Below are positions 8,625-17,531 of a stretch of DNA of 64,000 nucleotides, in pieces (the first letter of the stretch is position 1; each line of letters opens with the position of its first letter). Under the pieces are notes generated by a model. The model saw nothing but the letters and a program-made list of their open reading frames with translations, did not search any database and was not told the origin of the DNA. The position numbers and the translations under genes were made by a program. Origin of the DNA: JAFLCM01 sp964510955 (GTDB taxonomy: Bacteria > Planctomycetota > Phycisphaerae > Phycisphaerales > UBA1924); the NCBI GenBank assembly GCA_964510955.1, contig CAZEDW010000017.1, positions 21,942-85,941 on the forward strand. The letters run 5' to 3'.

Positions 8625-9200
8625 GTGAACGGCGCGCACCCGCCAACCTCCGACCCGCAGCTTCCTCCCTCGCGTTTGGAAGTCATCTGCGGCCCCATGT
8701 TCGCTGGAAAGTCGACGGAACTGATCCGGCGTCTTTCCGGCGCGGCGTCGGCCGGCGGCGTGCGCGTGGCCGCCGTCAAGCCCGCCATTGACACCCGCTA
8801 CCACGCCACCGCCATCGCAACCCACACCGGGGTCACGTTTGACGCCCGCACGATCACGGCGCCACGCCAACTGCTCGACATCGACGCCCGGGTCATCGGC
8901 CTCGACGAGGCCCACTTTTTCCGCGAAGGCCTCCACGACGCCGTCATGCGGCTGCTCGGACGCGGCCCGGGCCGGCGCGTCATCCTGGCAGGCCTGGACC
9001 GCACCAGCCTCAATGAACCGTTCGGCGAGATGGCCCGCCTGCTCATCGAGGCCGACGAGGTCGTCAAGCTGACGGCGCCGTGCGCCGTCTGTGGGCGGCC
9101 CGCCGTGCACACCATCCGCCTGTTCGACAGCAAGGAAGACATCGTGGTCGGCGGGGTCGGGATGTTCGAGAACCGTTGCCGGGAACACCTGGCGCGGTGA
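8625..9200 (+). CDS. tdk: thymidine kinase (type II)
   Basis: Salvage phosphorylation of thymidine to dTMP. 191 aa, typical for the bacterial type II family. P-loop GPMFAGKST at about residues 23-31, the LDEAHFF Walker-B-like motif at about 92-98, and zinc-binding cysteines in the lasso region (CAVC near 153 and a Cys near 187). The start is GTG at 8625, divergent from the lipoprotein gene with 30 bases between the start codons. Confidence 0.93.
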   Translation: MNGAHPPTSDPQLPPSRLEVICGPMFAGKSTELIRRLSGAASAGGVRVAAVKPAIDTRYHATAIATHTGVTFDARTITAPRQLLDIDARVIGLDEAHFFREGLHDAVMRLLGRGPGRRVILAGLDRTSLNEPFGEMARLLIEADEVVKLTAPCAVCGRPAVHTIRLFDSKEDIVVGGVGMFENRCREHLAR

Positions 9201-9212
9201 TCGCGGGCGAGG

Positions 9213-9899
9213 CTACTGCTTCAGCGCGCCAACGGCCTTGATCACCTCGCCCGGGTCCGCCCGCTTGCGGTAATCGGGGTTGAAGTGAACCCACCGCACC
9301 ACGCCCGCCGTGTCGATCACATAGGTGGCGGGGACGGGCAACTCCCAGGTGCCGGCGGCGTTGTGTTCGCCGAGGTCAACGCCGTAGCCCTTGTACTTCT
9401 CCTGCGTTCCCTTATCCATTTCGAAGAGGGTCTTGTACGACTTGGCCGCTTCGTACTTTGAGTCCGAGAGCACCCGGTAGGTCAGCTTGTGCTTCTCGAC
9501 GGTCTGCGTGGCATAGCTGGATTTCTCCGGCGTCAGGGCCACGAGCACCGCGCCCGCCTTATCAAGTTCCGGCAGCTTCTCCTGCCACGCCGCCAGCGCC
9601 TGGTTGCAGAACGGGCACCAGCCCCCGCGGTAGAAGGTCAGCACGACCGGCTGCCTGGCCCAGAGCTCCGAGAGCTTCACCGGCTTGCCGGCGGCGTCCG
9701 CGAGGGTCACGTCCGGCGCCTTGTCGCCGATCGCGAGCCCGGCGGGCGCCTCGGCCTGCGGAGCCGGCTGCGCGCCGGCGGGGCCGGACCCCTTGTCACC
9801 CTCGGCCGCCGCGGGCCGTGAGGAGGCGAGCGCCAGCACGCCGGCTGCGAGCACGAACGCGACGAGGCCACGGTGGATCGATCGAAGAGGTGCGGTCAC
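9213..9899 (-). CDS. exported peroxiredoxin (AhpC/TSA family)
   Basis: 228 aa. The GTG start at 9899 has an AGGAGC Shine-Dalgarno element 7-8 bases upstream. Residues 1-32 form a signal peptide ending near PAAAEG, followed by an Ala/Pro-rich linker. The thioredoxin-fold domain has a peroxidatic-type site GGWCPFC (Cys about 93 and 96), and the ending VRWVHFNPDYRKRADPGEV is typical of peroxiredoxin-like proteins. Probably reduces peroxides in the periplasm. It converges on tdk with 12 bases between. Confidence 0.88.
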   Translation of the reverse strand: MTAPLRSIHRGLVAFVLAAGVLALASSRPAAAEGDKGSGPAGAQPAPQAEAPAGLAIGDKAPDVTLADAAGKPVKLSELWARQPVVLTFYRGGWCPFCNQALAAWQEKLPELDKAGAVLVALTPEKSSYATQTVEKHKLTYRVLSDSKYEAAKSYKTLFEMDKGTQEKYKGYGVDLGEHNAAGTWELPVPATYVIDTAGVVRWVHFNPDYRKRADPGEVIKAVGALKQ

Positions 9900-10128
9900 T
9901 GGGAAGCTCCTGTTTGGTGTAACGACCGCCTCAGATGCCTCCGGTCGCGGTCTCGGTGCACTGACAATTCCAGCATCGCCGCAGGCGGCGCCGCAACGCC
10001 CCTCCTCTCCAAGATTCCCGCCGGGCCTCGGTCAAACGACGCACGCCGTGTGTATGGCGGTGCCGCACCACCGTCCAGACCCCGAACGCCAGCGCCCGGA
10101 TGCCCGGGTGCTCAAATAGGAGCCTGTC

Positions 10129-11691
10129 ATGCGTACCCGACTGTCCGTTCTGATGCTCGCCGCCACCCTCGCCACGACCGCCCTCTCAGCGTCCGGCGCA
10201 ACGAACACCTTCATGAACCTCACCGGCGACCACGACTGGCACAACGGCGCCAACTGGTCGCTGGGTCGGACGTGCAACTCCACCGACGACGTCGTAGTCA
10301 CCTTCACCGCGACCGACATGCGCGTGTTCATCACCGGCGGCACCACCTGCCGCTCGCTCATCTCCAACAACCCCGTCAACGTCGCCGGCGGCACCCTGCA
10401 GGTCCTCAACAACGCCGAGTTCAACCGTGAACTCGTCATCGTCTACGGCACCAGCAGCTACGGCACCTATTACGGCAACGGCATCACCAACCTCCGAGGC
10501 GGCGCCCACTTCGAGTACGCCGTCGTCAGCCAGCCGCCTGGCGCCGAGATCAACTTCGTTGCCGGCACCCAATCGTCGTGCGTCGGCCCGGTCTATTTCG
10601 CCGGCGGCGCGTTCAACATCTACGGATACATGGAGCTGGGGTTCAGCTTCTTCATGCAGGGCGGGGCCGTTTACCTCGGCAACTACGACGACGCCGACCC
10701 CTCCACCACGCTGAACATCTTCGCCGGGGGCAGCGCCCGCGTGGTGTACGGCGGCGGCTTCGTCGACCGCAGCGACGCCGGCCACAACGCCGGCAACTCC
10801 CTCATCGCCAACCGCGGCGCGATCTATTACGAGAACGGTGCCTCCAACACCATGGGCTCGGATATCCAGTACTGGGCCATCGACGGCGGCATCCTCGTCA
10901 TCGGGAATGGTTCGTCCCTCGACATGCGAAACTGCGTCAACCTCTCGCAGACGCCCGCCACCTACGGCTACCTCTACGGCGGAACCTGGATCATCCAGCA
11001 GGACAGCGCGCTCCGCATGAACAGTTACCAGAGCATCCACTCGCTGCAGGGGGCCTACGTCGCGGTCTCGGGCCCCAGCTCGGCCCTGCTCGGACTGGAA
11101 TGGCTCTTTGACAACCACGGCGCGCTTGTCGTGGACAACGGCAAGCTGCTGCAGATCTCCGCGGGCGCCCTGCGCAACTACAACGACATCTTCATCGGCG
11201 CCGGCGCCGCCATTTCGTGCACCAGCACCTTCGAGCAGTATTCCGGCAGCATCACCCGCTATTTCACTTCGTACGAGGACACCAACCGAGCCGGCATCTC
11301 CGCGTACTTCAGCCGCATCTACGGCGGCACCGCCTCTGTCCACGTCACCACCCCCGCCGCCGTCTTCCCCGGCGCTGGCTACTACCTCTGTGCCGCGGGG
11401 ACCAGCGGCTTTCAGGGCGCGTTCAGCAGCGTGACCGTTGACGCCCCCTTCCCCGGCTTCTACCAAACTGAATACCGCCCCGCGTGGGCCGCCGTCCGCG
11501 TCGTGCCGGACTGCCCCGGCGATTTCAACAACGACCGCACCGTCAACACCGGCGACCTGGTGCTCTTTCTCAGCGAGTTCGGCTTTTTCTACTTCCTTCC
11601 CAGCGACCCGATCGACATGAACTTCGACGGCGCGGTGAATACCACCGACCTCACCATGTTCCTGGCTCGCTTCGGAGCGACGTGCCCGTAA
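10129..11691 (+). CDS. secreted protein with C-terminal dockerin-like repeats
   Basis: 520 aa. Signal peptide at residues 1-24 (ends SASGA); Shine-Dalgarno AGGAG before the ATG. The central 430 residues are Gly/Asn/Tyr-rich and beta-strand rich, like the autotransporter-type or pectin-lyase-like beta-helices of planctomycetal surface proteins (inference). Residues about 460-520 hold two dockerin-type calcium loops: DFNNDRTVNTGDL and DMNFDGAVNTTDL, each followed by a hydrophobic F-x-x-x-F helix, ending in CP. Dockerin-like C-termini are common on exported proteins of this group; no cohesin partner is visible here. A strong hairpin follows the gene. Confidence 0.82.
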   Translation: MRTRLSVLMLAATLATTALSASGATNTFMNLTGDHDWHNGANWSLGRTCNSTDDVVVTFTATDMRVFITGGTTCRSLISNNPVNVAGGTLQVLNNAEFNRELVIVYGTSSYGTYYGNGITNLRGGAHFEYAVVSQPPGAEINFVAGTQSSCVGPVYFAGGAFNIYGYMELGFSFFMQGGAVYLGNYDDADPSTTLNIFAGGSARVVYGGGFVDRSDAGHNAGNSLIANRGAIYYENGASNTMGSDIQYWAIDGGILVIGNGSSLDMRNCVNLSQTPATYGYLYGGTWIIQQDSALRMNSYQSIHSLQGAYVAVSGPSSALLGLEWLFDNHGALVVDNGKLLQISAGALRNYNDIFIGAGAAISCTSTFEQYSGSITRYFTSYEDTNRAGISAYFSRIYGGTASVHVTTPAAVFPGAGYYLCAAGTSGFQGAFSSVTVDAPFPGFYQTEYRPAWAAVRVVPDCPGDFNNDRTVNTGDLVLFLSEFGFFYFLPSDPIDMNFDGAVNTTDLTMFLARFGATCP

Positions 11692-11725
11692 CCTCTCCGG
11701 CCTACCCCCCGCAGCGACGCTTCGA

Positions 11726-11753
11726 CGACCCGGCGCGCCACCGCGCCGGGTCG
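11726..11753 (+). terminator. putative terminator hairpin after the dockerin protein gene
   Basis: Perfect 12-bp GC-rich stem (11726-11737 with 11742-11753) with a CCAC loop, 35 bases after the stop codon. It is followed by CTTCGTTT, so the T-tract is poor; it may be a weak or factor-assisted terminator. It lies just before mutY. Confidence 0.5.
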
Positions 11754-11791
11754 CTTCGTTTCACACGGGCCCGCTCCGATACCATCCGCCA

Positions 11792-12937
11792 GTGGCTCGC
11801 CGCACCGCACCAATCGCTCCCAGCAACCCAGGCCCACGCCGTCTCACCACGGCGCTGACCCGCTGGTTCGCCCATGCTCGGCGCGATTTGCCGTGGCGCA
11901 AGCCCCCCGGCGTGGCCCGCGACCCCTACGCGGTGCTCGTGAGCGAGGCGATGCTCCAGCAGACCCAGGTGGCGCGCGTGCTCGAACGCTTCCCACGGTT
12001 CATGCGCCGATTCCCGACGGTCAAACGCCTCGCGGCCGCCCCGCTCGACGACGTGCTCGCCGAGTGGTCGGGCATGGGCTACTACCGGCGGGCACGAAAC
12101 CTCCACGCCACCGCCGTCCGGATTGTTCAGGACTTCAACACCCGCGTCCCCGAGTCCGCCGCCGAGCTCCGCACGCTGCCCGGTGTCGGCGCGTACACCG
12201 CGGGCGCAGTCGCCAGCATCGCCTTTGGAAGGCCCGAGCCCGCGATCGACGGCAACGTCACCCGCGTGCTCATGCGCCTGGAGGGCATCGATCTCCCACC
12301 TCAAAGCCCGGAGGCACGGCACTGGGTCGCCGAGCTGGCGCTCTCGCTTGTGCAGGCCGCCCGCTCCCCGGGCGAATGGAACGAAGCCCTCATGGAGCTC
12401 GGGGCCACCGTCTGCACGCCCGCCTTGCCGCGCTGCGGTGCCTGCCCGCTCAGGCAATCGTGCGTGGCTCGGGGTAAGGGCGTCCAGGATCGCATCCCGG
12501 CCCCCGCCCGCGCGCCGAAGCAGCGCGAGGTCTACCACGCGGTTGTCGTCGTCCGCGACCGCAACGGTCGCGTGCTGGTCGAACGCCGCCCCGACACCGG
12601 CCTGTGGGCCGGCATGTGGCAAGCACCCAGCCTCGAACGCGATGACGCCCCGGCCCCGGCGGACGAGATCGCCCGCGAGCTCGCCCTCGCCGTCGGCGCG
12701 AAAATCAACGCGTTCACGCACCAGACCACACACCGGCGCGTACAGATCGCCGTGTACGAAGGGCGGCTGCCCGCCCGACGCCGCCCGCTCCGCGGGGAGT
12801 TCATGGAGCCCGAGCGCATCGCAACGCTCGCGCTCTCCAACCCCCAGCGCCGCATCCTCCTCGCCGGGAACGGCACCGCTCACACCGCGCGCGGCACCCG
12901 GATCACAAAGTCTGTCCCCGCCCCCACCTTCGAGTGA
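11792..12937 (+). CDS. mutY: A/G-specific adenine glycosylase
   Basis: Excises adenine mispaired with 8-oxoguanine. 381 aa, starting with GTG. Contains the helix-hairpin-helix LPGVGAYTAGA, the catalytic Glu in SEAMLQQTQ (about 52) and Asp in AIDGNVTR (about 153), and the 4Fe-4S cluster motif C-x6-C-x2-C-x5-C (CTPALPRCGACPLRQSC, about 208-225). A C-terminal Nudix-like recognition domain follows from about residue 245. The last 58 bases overlap the 3' end of the convergent histidine kinase gene. Confidence 0.95.
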   Translation: MARRTAPIAPSNPGPRRLTTALTRWFAHARRDLPWRKPPGVARDPYAVLVSEAMLQQTQVARVLERFPRFMRRFPTVKRLAAAPLDDVLAEWSGMGYYRRARNLHATAVRIVQDFNTRVPESAAELRTLPGVGAYTAGAVASIAFGRPEPAIDGNVTRVLMRLEGIDLPPQSPEARHWVAELALSLVQAARSPGEWNEALMELGATVCTPALPRCGACPLRQSCVARGKGVQDRIPAPARAPKQREVYHAVVVVRDRNGRVLVERRPDTGLWAGMWQAPSLERDDAPAPADEIARELALAVGAKINAFTHQTTHRRVQIAVYEGRLPARRRPLRGEFMEPERIATLALSNPQRRILLAGNGTAHTARGTRITKSVPAPTFE

Positions 12938-13758
12938 ACCTCGATGGTCCCGGAGTGCTCGTCGATCAGCCGCTTCGCCGTCGGCAGGCCCAGGCCGCTC
13001 CCGCCCGACTTGGTCGTGAAGTACGGCGTGAACAGCCGGGGCAGCACATCCTCGGGAATCCCCGGCCCCGTGTCGATCACGTGCACCTCGGCCATGCCCG
13101 CGCCCGCCACATGCTCGCCGCGATTGGGCTCCGCGATCCCGGTGCGCAGGATCAGCTCCTTGGGTCTCGCCGCCGCGGCCCCGGACGCCGGCACCCCCCG
13201 GTCCTCCATCGCCTGCGTCGCGTTGATCATCAGGTTGAGCAGGGCCTGCTTGAAGTGCGGCGGATCGATCATCGCCGTCAACGGGCGCGGCGAGGCCGCG
13301 AGCTCGGTGCGCAGCCGCACGCCGTGGTGCGCCGCCTGCGGCATGTAAAAATCCGCCAGCTCCTCGACCACCAGGTTCAGGTCCACAGGCTTGGGCTCGA
13401 CGCGTACGCCCCCGGCGAACTTCAGGAAGTCCTGCAGGATGTCGCGCAGGCGGTCCACTTCGCGCCGCAGTGCCTCGATGCGCTTCTGAAGCCGTCCCTT
13501 CTCGCGCTCCTCGATCTCCAACTCCCCCACCGCTTCGCCCAGGAGCTGGGCGTTGAGTCCAATGGTCGAGAGCGGGTTCTTGATCTCGTGGGCCAGCCCG
13601 CCGGTCATGGCCCCAATCTCAGCCATCCGCTGCGCATCGCGCGCCTTGCGCTCGGCGAGGCGGGCCCGGACACTCTGCCGGCGCAGCATCGCCCGCACGG
13701 CGGGGTAACCGACCGCCAGGGCGAGCGCGACGCCGAGCAGGACGCCGAGGGCGAGCAT
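12880..13758 (-). CDS. membrane-anchored sensor histidine kinase
   Basis: 292 aa from the ATG at 13758; a GTG at 13818 would add 20 residues. One N-terminal transmembrane helix (LALGVLLGVALALAVG), a short coiled linker, then the H-box AHEIKNPLSTIG (phospho-accepting His about 56), N-box NLMINATQAM, G1 DTGPGIP and G2 GGSGLGL (about 250). There is no periplasmic sensor domain, so the input is unclear. No response regulator gene adjoins it: an orphan kinase. The 3' end overlaps mutY on the opposite strand. Confidence 0.88.
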   Translation of the reverse strand: MLALGVLLGVALALAVGYPAVRAMLRRQSVRARLAERKARDAQRMAEIGAMTGGLAHEIKNPLSTIGLNAQLLGEAVGELEIEEREKGRLQKRIEALRREVDRLRDILQDFLKFAGGVRVEPKPVDLNLVVEELADFYMPQAAHHGVRLRTELAASPRPLTAMIDPPHFKQALLNLMINATQAMEDRGVPASGAAAARPKELILRTGIAEPNRGEHVAGAGMAEVHVIDTGPGIPEDVLPRLFTPYFTTKSGGSGLGLPTAKRLIDEHSGTIEVHSKVGAGTDFVIRVPRAV

Positions 13759-13858
13759 TGATTCAAGGGTAGCGGCGGCGCTGGCACGCCGGGGCCCGCG
13801 ACGGCGCGCCGCACCCACTCACGTCCGTCCCGGCAGCATTATCCGGCCCCGCCTCTTC

Positions 13859-14887
13859 CTACCGGCGGCGCCCCCAACCCAGCACGATGGTCCACGCGAC
13901 CAGCGTGCCAACGCCCGGCCCAGGGCTGAACGCGATGGCCGTAAACCGAACGGGCGCTGCCTCGTTCGTCTCCATATCAAACGGCTCAAAGAACATCGGT
14001 GCCACCGCGCCGCGCGGCCAATCGGCGTACAGGGGGTAGCACCTGGTGAAGGGGTTTCCGGGTTCGTTCAACGCCAGCCCACCGAAATAGCCCTCGGGAT
14101 TGTACCACGGGTACCAGATACTCGTGAACAAGACCGCGTCAAATCCCGCAAGAGTCGCGCCGGCGAACGGGATCGGCAGCGCATCGCCGCCAACACTGGG
14201 CCAGTACAAAGCGGGTCCCTCCGACTCCACCGCGCCCGTGGCCGGGTTGATGTGAACCACAGTGCCGTCGGTCAGGTCCAATCCCACCCACGCGGGCCCG
14301 GGGTTTGGGGGCCCCCACGGGCCGGGATCGAAGTGGGCCAAGGCGCCGACCGAGGAAACGACACGGTTGAGCGCCGGACGCACCGACCATGTTCGCGCCA
14401 GCCGGTCAAACACCAGGTTCTGACCCGACGACGAGGTTACCACCAACTGCCCGCCGCCAGCGTCGAACCCGAAGCTCTCTCCGACCAGAGGGACAGGGGC
14501 TGGGGACCCCATCTGGACCCACTGAGTACCGAGGGCCGGGTCCCACTCTTCGTGAAAGATCCGTCCGCCCGCCGTCAGGACATGAAGCCCGCCAGACTCA
14601 TACGGGTAGTCGGGAGCGCCACCCACGACGCCCACGGCCACATCAAGCCCCACGATGCGCTCACCTTGCGGCAGCGCCGGCCACCATTGGGACGTACGAA
14701 AAAGCGCGTCACCCTCCGACCTGATGAACAACCGGTTGTCTTCCGAGACCGCGTACATTGTTCCATACGGGTTGGGGGGCGTCCACTCGTCGCCTCGAGC
14801 GCCACTCAGCGGTGAGCCGGCGCACACGCACGCCGTCACTCCCGACCACACCGCCACCCTCGTTCCGATGTTGGAGATGCTGAACAT
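13859..14887 (-). CDS. secreted protein with PEP-CTERM-like tail
   Basis: 342 aa, unrecognised core. Starts at the ATG at 14887 (AAGGG upstream) with a signal peptide of about 30 residues. The core is a Gly/Pro/Trp-rich beta protein of the kind seen in propeller-like cell-surface proteins (WVGLDLTDGTVVHINPATG). The C-terminus SPGPGVGTLVAWTIVLGWGRRR has the layout of PEP-CTERM sorting signals: Pro-Gly motif, one hydrophobic helix, basic end. Probably exported and anchored or processed at its C-terminus (inference). Confidence 0.72.
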   Translation of the reverse strand: MFSISNIGTRVAVWSGVTACVCAGSPLSGARGDEWTPPNPYGTMYAVSEDNRLFIRSEGDALFRTSQWWPALPQGERIVGLDVAVGVVGGAPDYPYESGGLHVLTAGGRIFHEEWDPALGTQWVQMGSPAPVPLVGESFGFDAGGGQLVVTSSSGQNLVFDRLARTWSVRPALNRVVSSVGALAHFDPGPWGPPNPGPAWVGLDLTDGTVVHINPATGAVESEGPALYWPSVGGDALPIPFAGATLAGFDAVLFTSIWYPWYNPEGYFGGLALNEPGNPFTRCYPLYADWPRGAVAPMFFEPFDMETNEAAPVRFTAIAFSPGPGVGTLVAWTIVLGWGRRR

Positions 14888-15182
14888 GGCAGTTTCCCTT
14901 CTGAGCGGGACCCGCACGCCCGAACTCCCGGGCTTGCGCAAGCCCTCGTCAAAGCGAGCCTATGCGCGACAACAGCGAGTCAAGCCCCGCGGCGCCTCGA
15001 TCCCGCGAAATCAAGCACTTCACCCCGCGCGCTCGCTAACGCCGGGTGGCAGTGCATGGAATCGCTCGAACGATTGCCTGAGCGTTCGCGCTCACTGAGT
15101 ACCCCGTCGGTGCCCGGCAGGTCGTGAGTTCTTGGTTGAAGGCCTTCCAGGGACCAGCAGGTCTAACAGATCGCTGCCACTT
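14888..15182. other. intergenic stretch with two adjacent hairpins
   Basis: 295 bases between the glyA stop and the start of the PEP-CTERM-like protein gene. It has no supported reading frame. Two neighbouring inverted repeats are visible: AATCG/CGATT around CTCGAA (15060-15075) and TGAGCG-TTCG-CGCTCA with a UUCG tetraloop (15079-15094). They may end the glyA transcript or structure the leader of the downstream gene. Confidence 0.4.
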
Positions 15183-16478
15183 TCAGTGCCCCATCGGGAA
15201 CCGCTCGCACAGCGCCCGCACGTCCGCGCGCACGCTCTCGGTCGCCTTCGCCTCGCCCTTGGCGATCAGCACGCGGTCGATGAAGCCCGCGATCGCCGCC
15301 ATCTCGGGCTCTTTCAGGCCGCGCGTGGTCGTGGCGGGCGTGCCCAGCCGCACGCCGCTGGTCACCTTGGGCGGCAGCGGGTCGAGCGGGATGCCGTTCT
15401 TGTTGCAGATGATCCCCGCCGCCTCCAGCCACTTCTCGGCGTCTGCGCCGGTGAGCGATTGGTCGCGGGCCCGCAGGTCTACCAGCATCAGGTGATTGTC
15501 GGTCCCGCCGGAGGTAATGCGGTAGCCCTTGGCCTGCAGCGCCTTCGCCAGCGCCTGGGCGTTCTTCACCACCTGCTGCTGGTAGGTCTTGAACTCGGGC
15601 TTGAGGGCTTCGCCAAACGCGACGGCCTTGGCGAGGATCACGTGCATCAGCGGCCCGCCCTGCATGCCGGGGAACACGGCCCGGTCGATCTTCTTGGCGA
15701 TGTCTTCGTCGCCGGTCATGATGAGACCGCCGCGCGGCCCGCGGAGCGTCTTGTGCGTTGTCGTCGTCACCACGTGCGCGTGCGGGAACGGCGACGGGTG
15801 CACCCCCGCCGCCACCAGCCCCGCGATGTGGGCGATGTCGGCCATCAGCAGCGCCCCGCACTCATCGGCGATCCCCCGGAATCGCGCAAAATCGATGACT
15901 CTGGGATACGCGGAATAGCCGCACATGATGAGCTTGGGCTTGTGCTCCAGGCACACTTTGCGGGCCGCGTCGTAGTCGATCCGCTCAAACTCGGGGTGCG
16001 CGGCGTCGTAGTGCAGCGGGTAGTGGACCGGGTTGAACCACTTGCCGCTCATGTTCACCTTCAGCCCATGCGAGAGGTGCCCGCCGTCGGCCAGCACCAG
16101 CGAGGCGAACGTGTCTCCGGGGTTGAGAAGGGCCAGGAACACCGAGGCGTTGGCCTGCGCCCCCGAGTGCGGCTGCACGTTCACGAACCGGCAATGCGGC
16201 CCGAACATCTGCTTGGCCCGCTCGCGGGCCAGGTTCTCCACCTGGTCATGGAACTCGCACCCACCGTAGTACCGCGCCCCCGGGTACCCCTCGGCGTACT
16301 TGTTGGTCAGGCACGTCCCCATCGCGTGCATGACGGCGGTGGAAACGTGGTTCTCCGACGCGATCAGTTCGAGCGTCGAGGCCTGGCGCGCCTCCTCCCG
16401 CTCGAGCATCCGCGCGGCGTCGGGGTCGGCCTTCTTCAGGAGGGCGAGGGTGGATTGGGCGATGGGGTCGGAGGGCAT
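15183..16478 (-). CDS. glyA: serine hydroxymethyltransferase
   Basis: Interconverts serine and glycine with tetrahydrofolate, supplying one-carbon units. 431 aa, normal length. Signatures: LIASENHVS, NKYAEGYPGARYYGG, VNVQPHSGAQAN, the PLP region MADIAHIAGLVAAG and TTTTHKTLRGPRGG with the Schiff-base Lys at about 243, and SGVRLGTPATTTRG. No convincing Shine-Dalgarno site before the ATG. It lies 78 bases downstream of the zinc-ribbon protein gene on the same strand. Confidence 0.97.
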   Translation of the reverse strand: MPSDPIAQSTLALLKKADPDAARMLEREEARQASTLELIASENHVSTAVMHAMGTCLTNKYAEGYPGARYYGGCEFHDQVENLARERAKQMFGPHCRFVNVQPHSGAQANASVFLALLNPGDTFASLVLADGGHLSHGLKVNMSGKWFNPVHYPLHYDAAHPEFERIDYDAARKVCLEHKPKLIMCGYSAYPRVIDFARFRGIADECGALLMADIAHIAGLVAAGVHPSPFPHAHVVTTTTHKTLRGPRGGLIMTGDEDIAKKIDRAVFPGMQGGPLMHVILAKAVAFGEALKPEFKTYQQQVVKNAQALAKALQAKGYRITSGGTDNHLMLVDLRARDQSLTGADAEKWLEAAGIICNKNGIPLDPLPPKVTSGVRLGTPATTTRGLKEPEMAAIAGFIDRVLIAKGEAKATESVRADVRALCERFPMGH

Positions 16479-16556
16479 GGGGGAAGGATATCGGCGAGGT
16501 TCCAGCGGTGACTTTGGACGCAGAGTTCACAGTCAACCACGGTCGCAAGGGTTCGC

Positions 16557-17477
16557 CTAGTAATGGCCCGATACCGCCTTAGCAATGACGACCACGACAA
16601 GTCCAAGACCAGGCAGGACCACAAACCAAGCCCAGTTCAACACGCTCGGCTCGCCGAGGAAATACTCGTCGATCGCCATGGGCAACCATGCCACGATCCA
16701 GATGAGGAACCAGACGCCTGCCGCAAGTGCGAGCAGGGCGCCCAGCAGGGATCCCGCGGCATCGAGAATACTTGGTGGACCGACAAGAAACACGGCGCAC
16801 GTCCCCGCGATCAAGACAATCGTCACACCATTCATGAGCCCGACAAGCGCGTACACATTGACCCGCCATACATGACTCAGTTGAACTGGTGCGCGTGCCC
16901 TTCCGAAACCCAGAAGGGCGAACACCATCGAGTTGGTCAAGGGAAAGACCATGACCACAGCGCAGCACACCGCGACGCCGCCGACGTCTTCGCCGACTTC
17001 TCTCCAGGCATTGGCCGCAGACCACTGAGCCGTTGATGACGGCGAGGACGATTGCGTTGCCACACTCGCGGATCCGAAGCGACGGGCCACCGCCAGAGTC
17101 GTGGCCACAACGGCCAGAATGACCATTGCGACTCCGACAAGCGCGAGCAGCCTTCTCGGACGGATCGGGTCGAACCTGCTGAGCCCCCCGAACAGAGTCA
17201 ACGGCGTGAGGGCACGCAAGCTCGTCCGCAGATAGGCCGCCACGAGCCCGCTCTCCGCGTGCTCGAACGACCAGTGTGACACACGCGGATCGCCGCGGAA
17301 CACCCCACGCGACAGCAGATTCGACCAGGTGACACCCGCCCCGCACTCGCTGCACACCCCCTCCAGCGGGCACGAATCCGTCCAACTCGAAACAACCCCA
17401 GACAGGTCATACCCGCACCGCGGGCACGGAACCGTCATTATCCGCCGGGGAGGCTCGACCGTCGCCGCTTGCTCCAT
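16557..17477 (-). CDS. zinc-ribbon multi-pass membrane protein, paralogue 1
   Basis: 306 aa, function unknown. The N-terminus carries a zinc-ribbon pattern Cys18-x2-Cys21 ... Cys36 ... Cys42-x2-Cys45 (CPRCGYDLSG and CSECG). A conserved FGGLSRFDP segment precedes about four to five hydrophobic helices, with SHVWRVNVYALVGLMNG in the middle and EYFLGEPSVLNWAWFVV near the end. It is a close tandem paralogue of the next gene upstream (17532-18455), matching motif for motif along its length. The CPRCGYDLSG ribbon is frequent in Phycisphaerae membrane proteins; its role is not established. Confidence 0.8.
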   Translation of the reverse strand: MEQAATVEPPRRIMTVPCPRCGYDLSGVVSSWTDSCPLEGVCSECGAGVTWSNLLSRGVFRGDPRVSHWSFEHAESGLVAAYLRTSLRALTPLTLFGGLSRFDPIRPRRLLALVGVAMVILAVVATTLAVARRFGSASVATQSSSPSSTAQWSAANAWREVGEDVGGVAVCCAVVMVFPLTNSMVFALLGFGRARAPVQLSHVWRVNVYALVGLMNGVTIVLIAGTCAVFLVGPPSILDAAGSLLGALLALAAGVWFLIWIVAWLPMAIDEYFLGEPSVLNWAWFVVLPGLGLVVVVIAKAVSGHY

Positions 17478-17531
17478 CGCGGGAGCATCCTACCGATCAC
17501 TTGGGCCCCGAGGAAGCAAACTACCGGTCAC

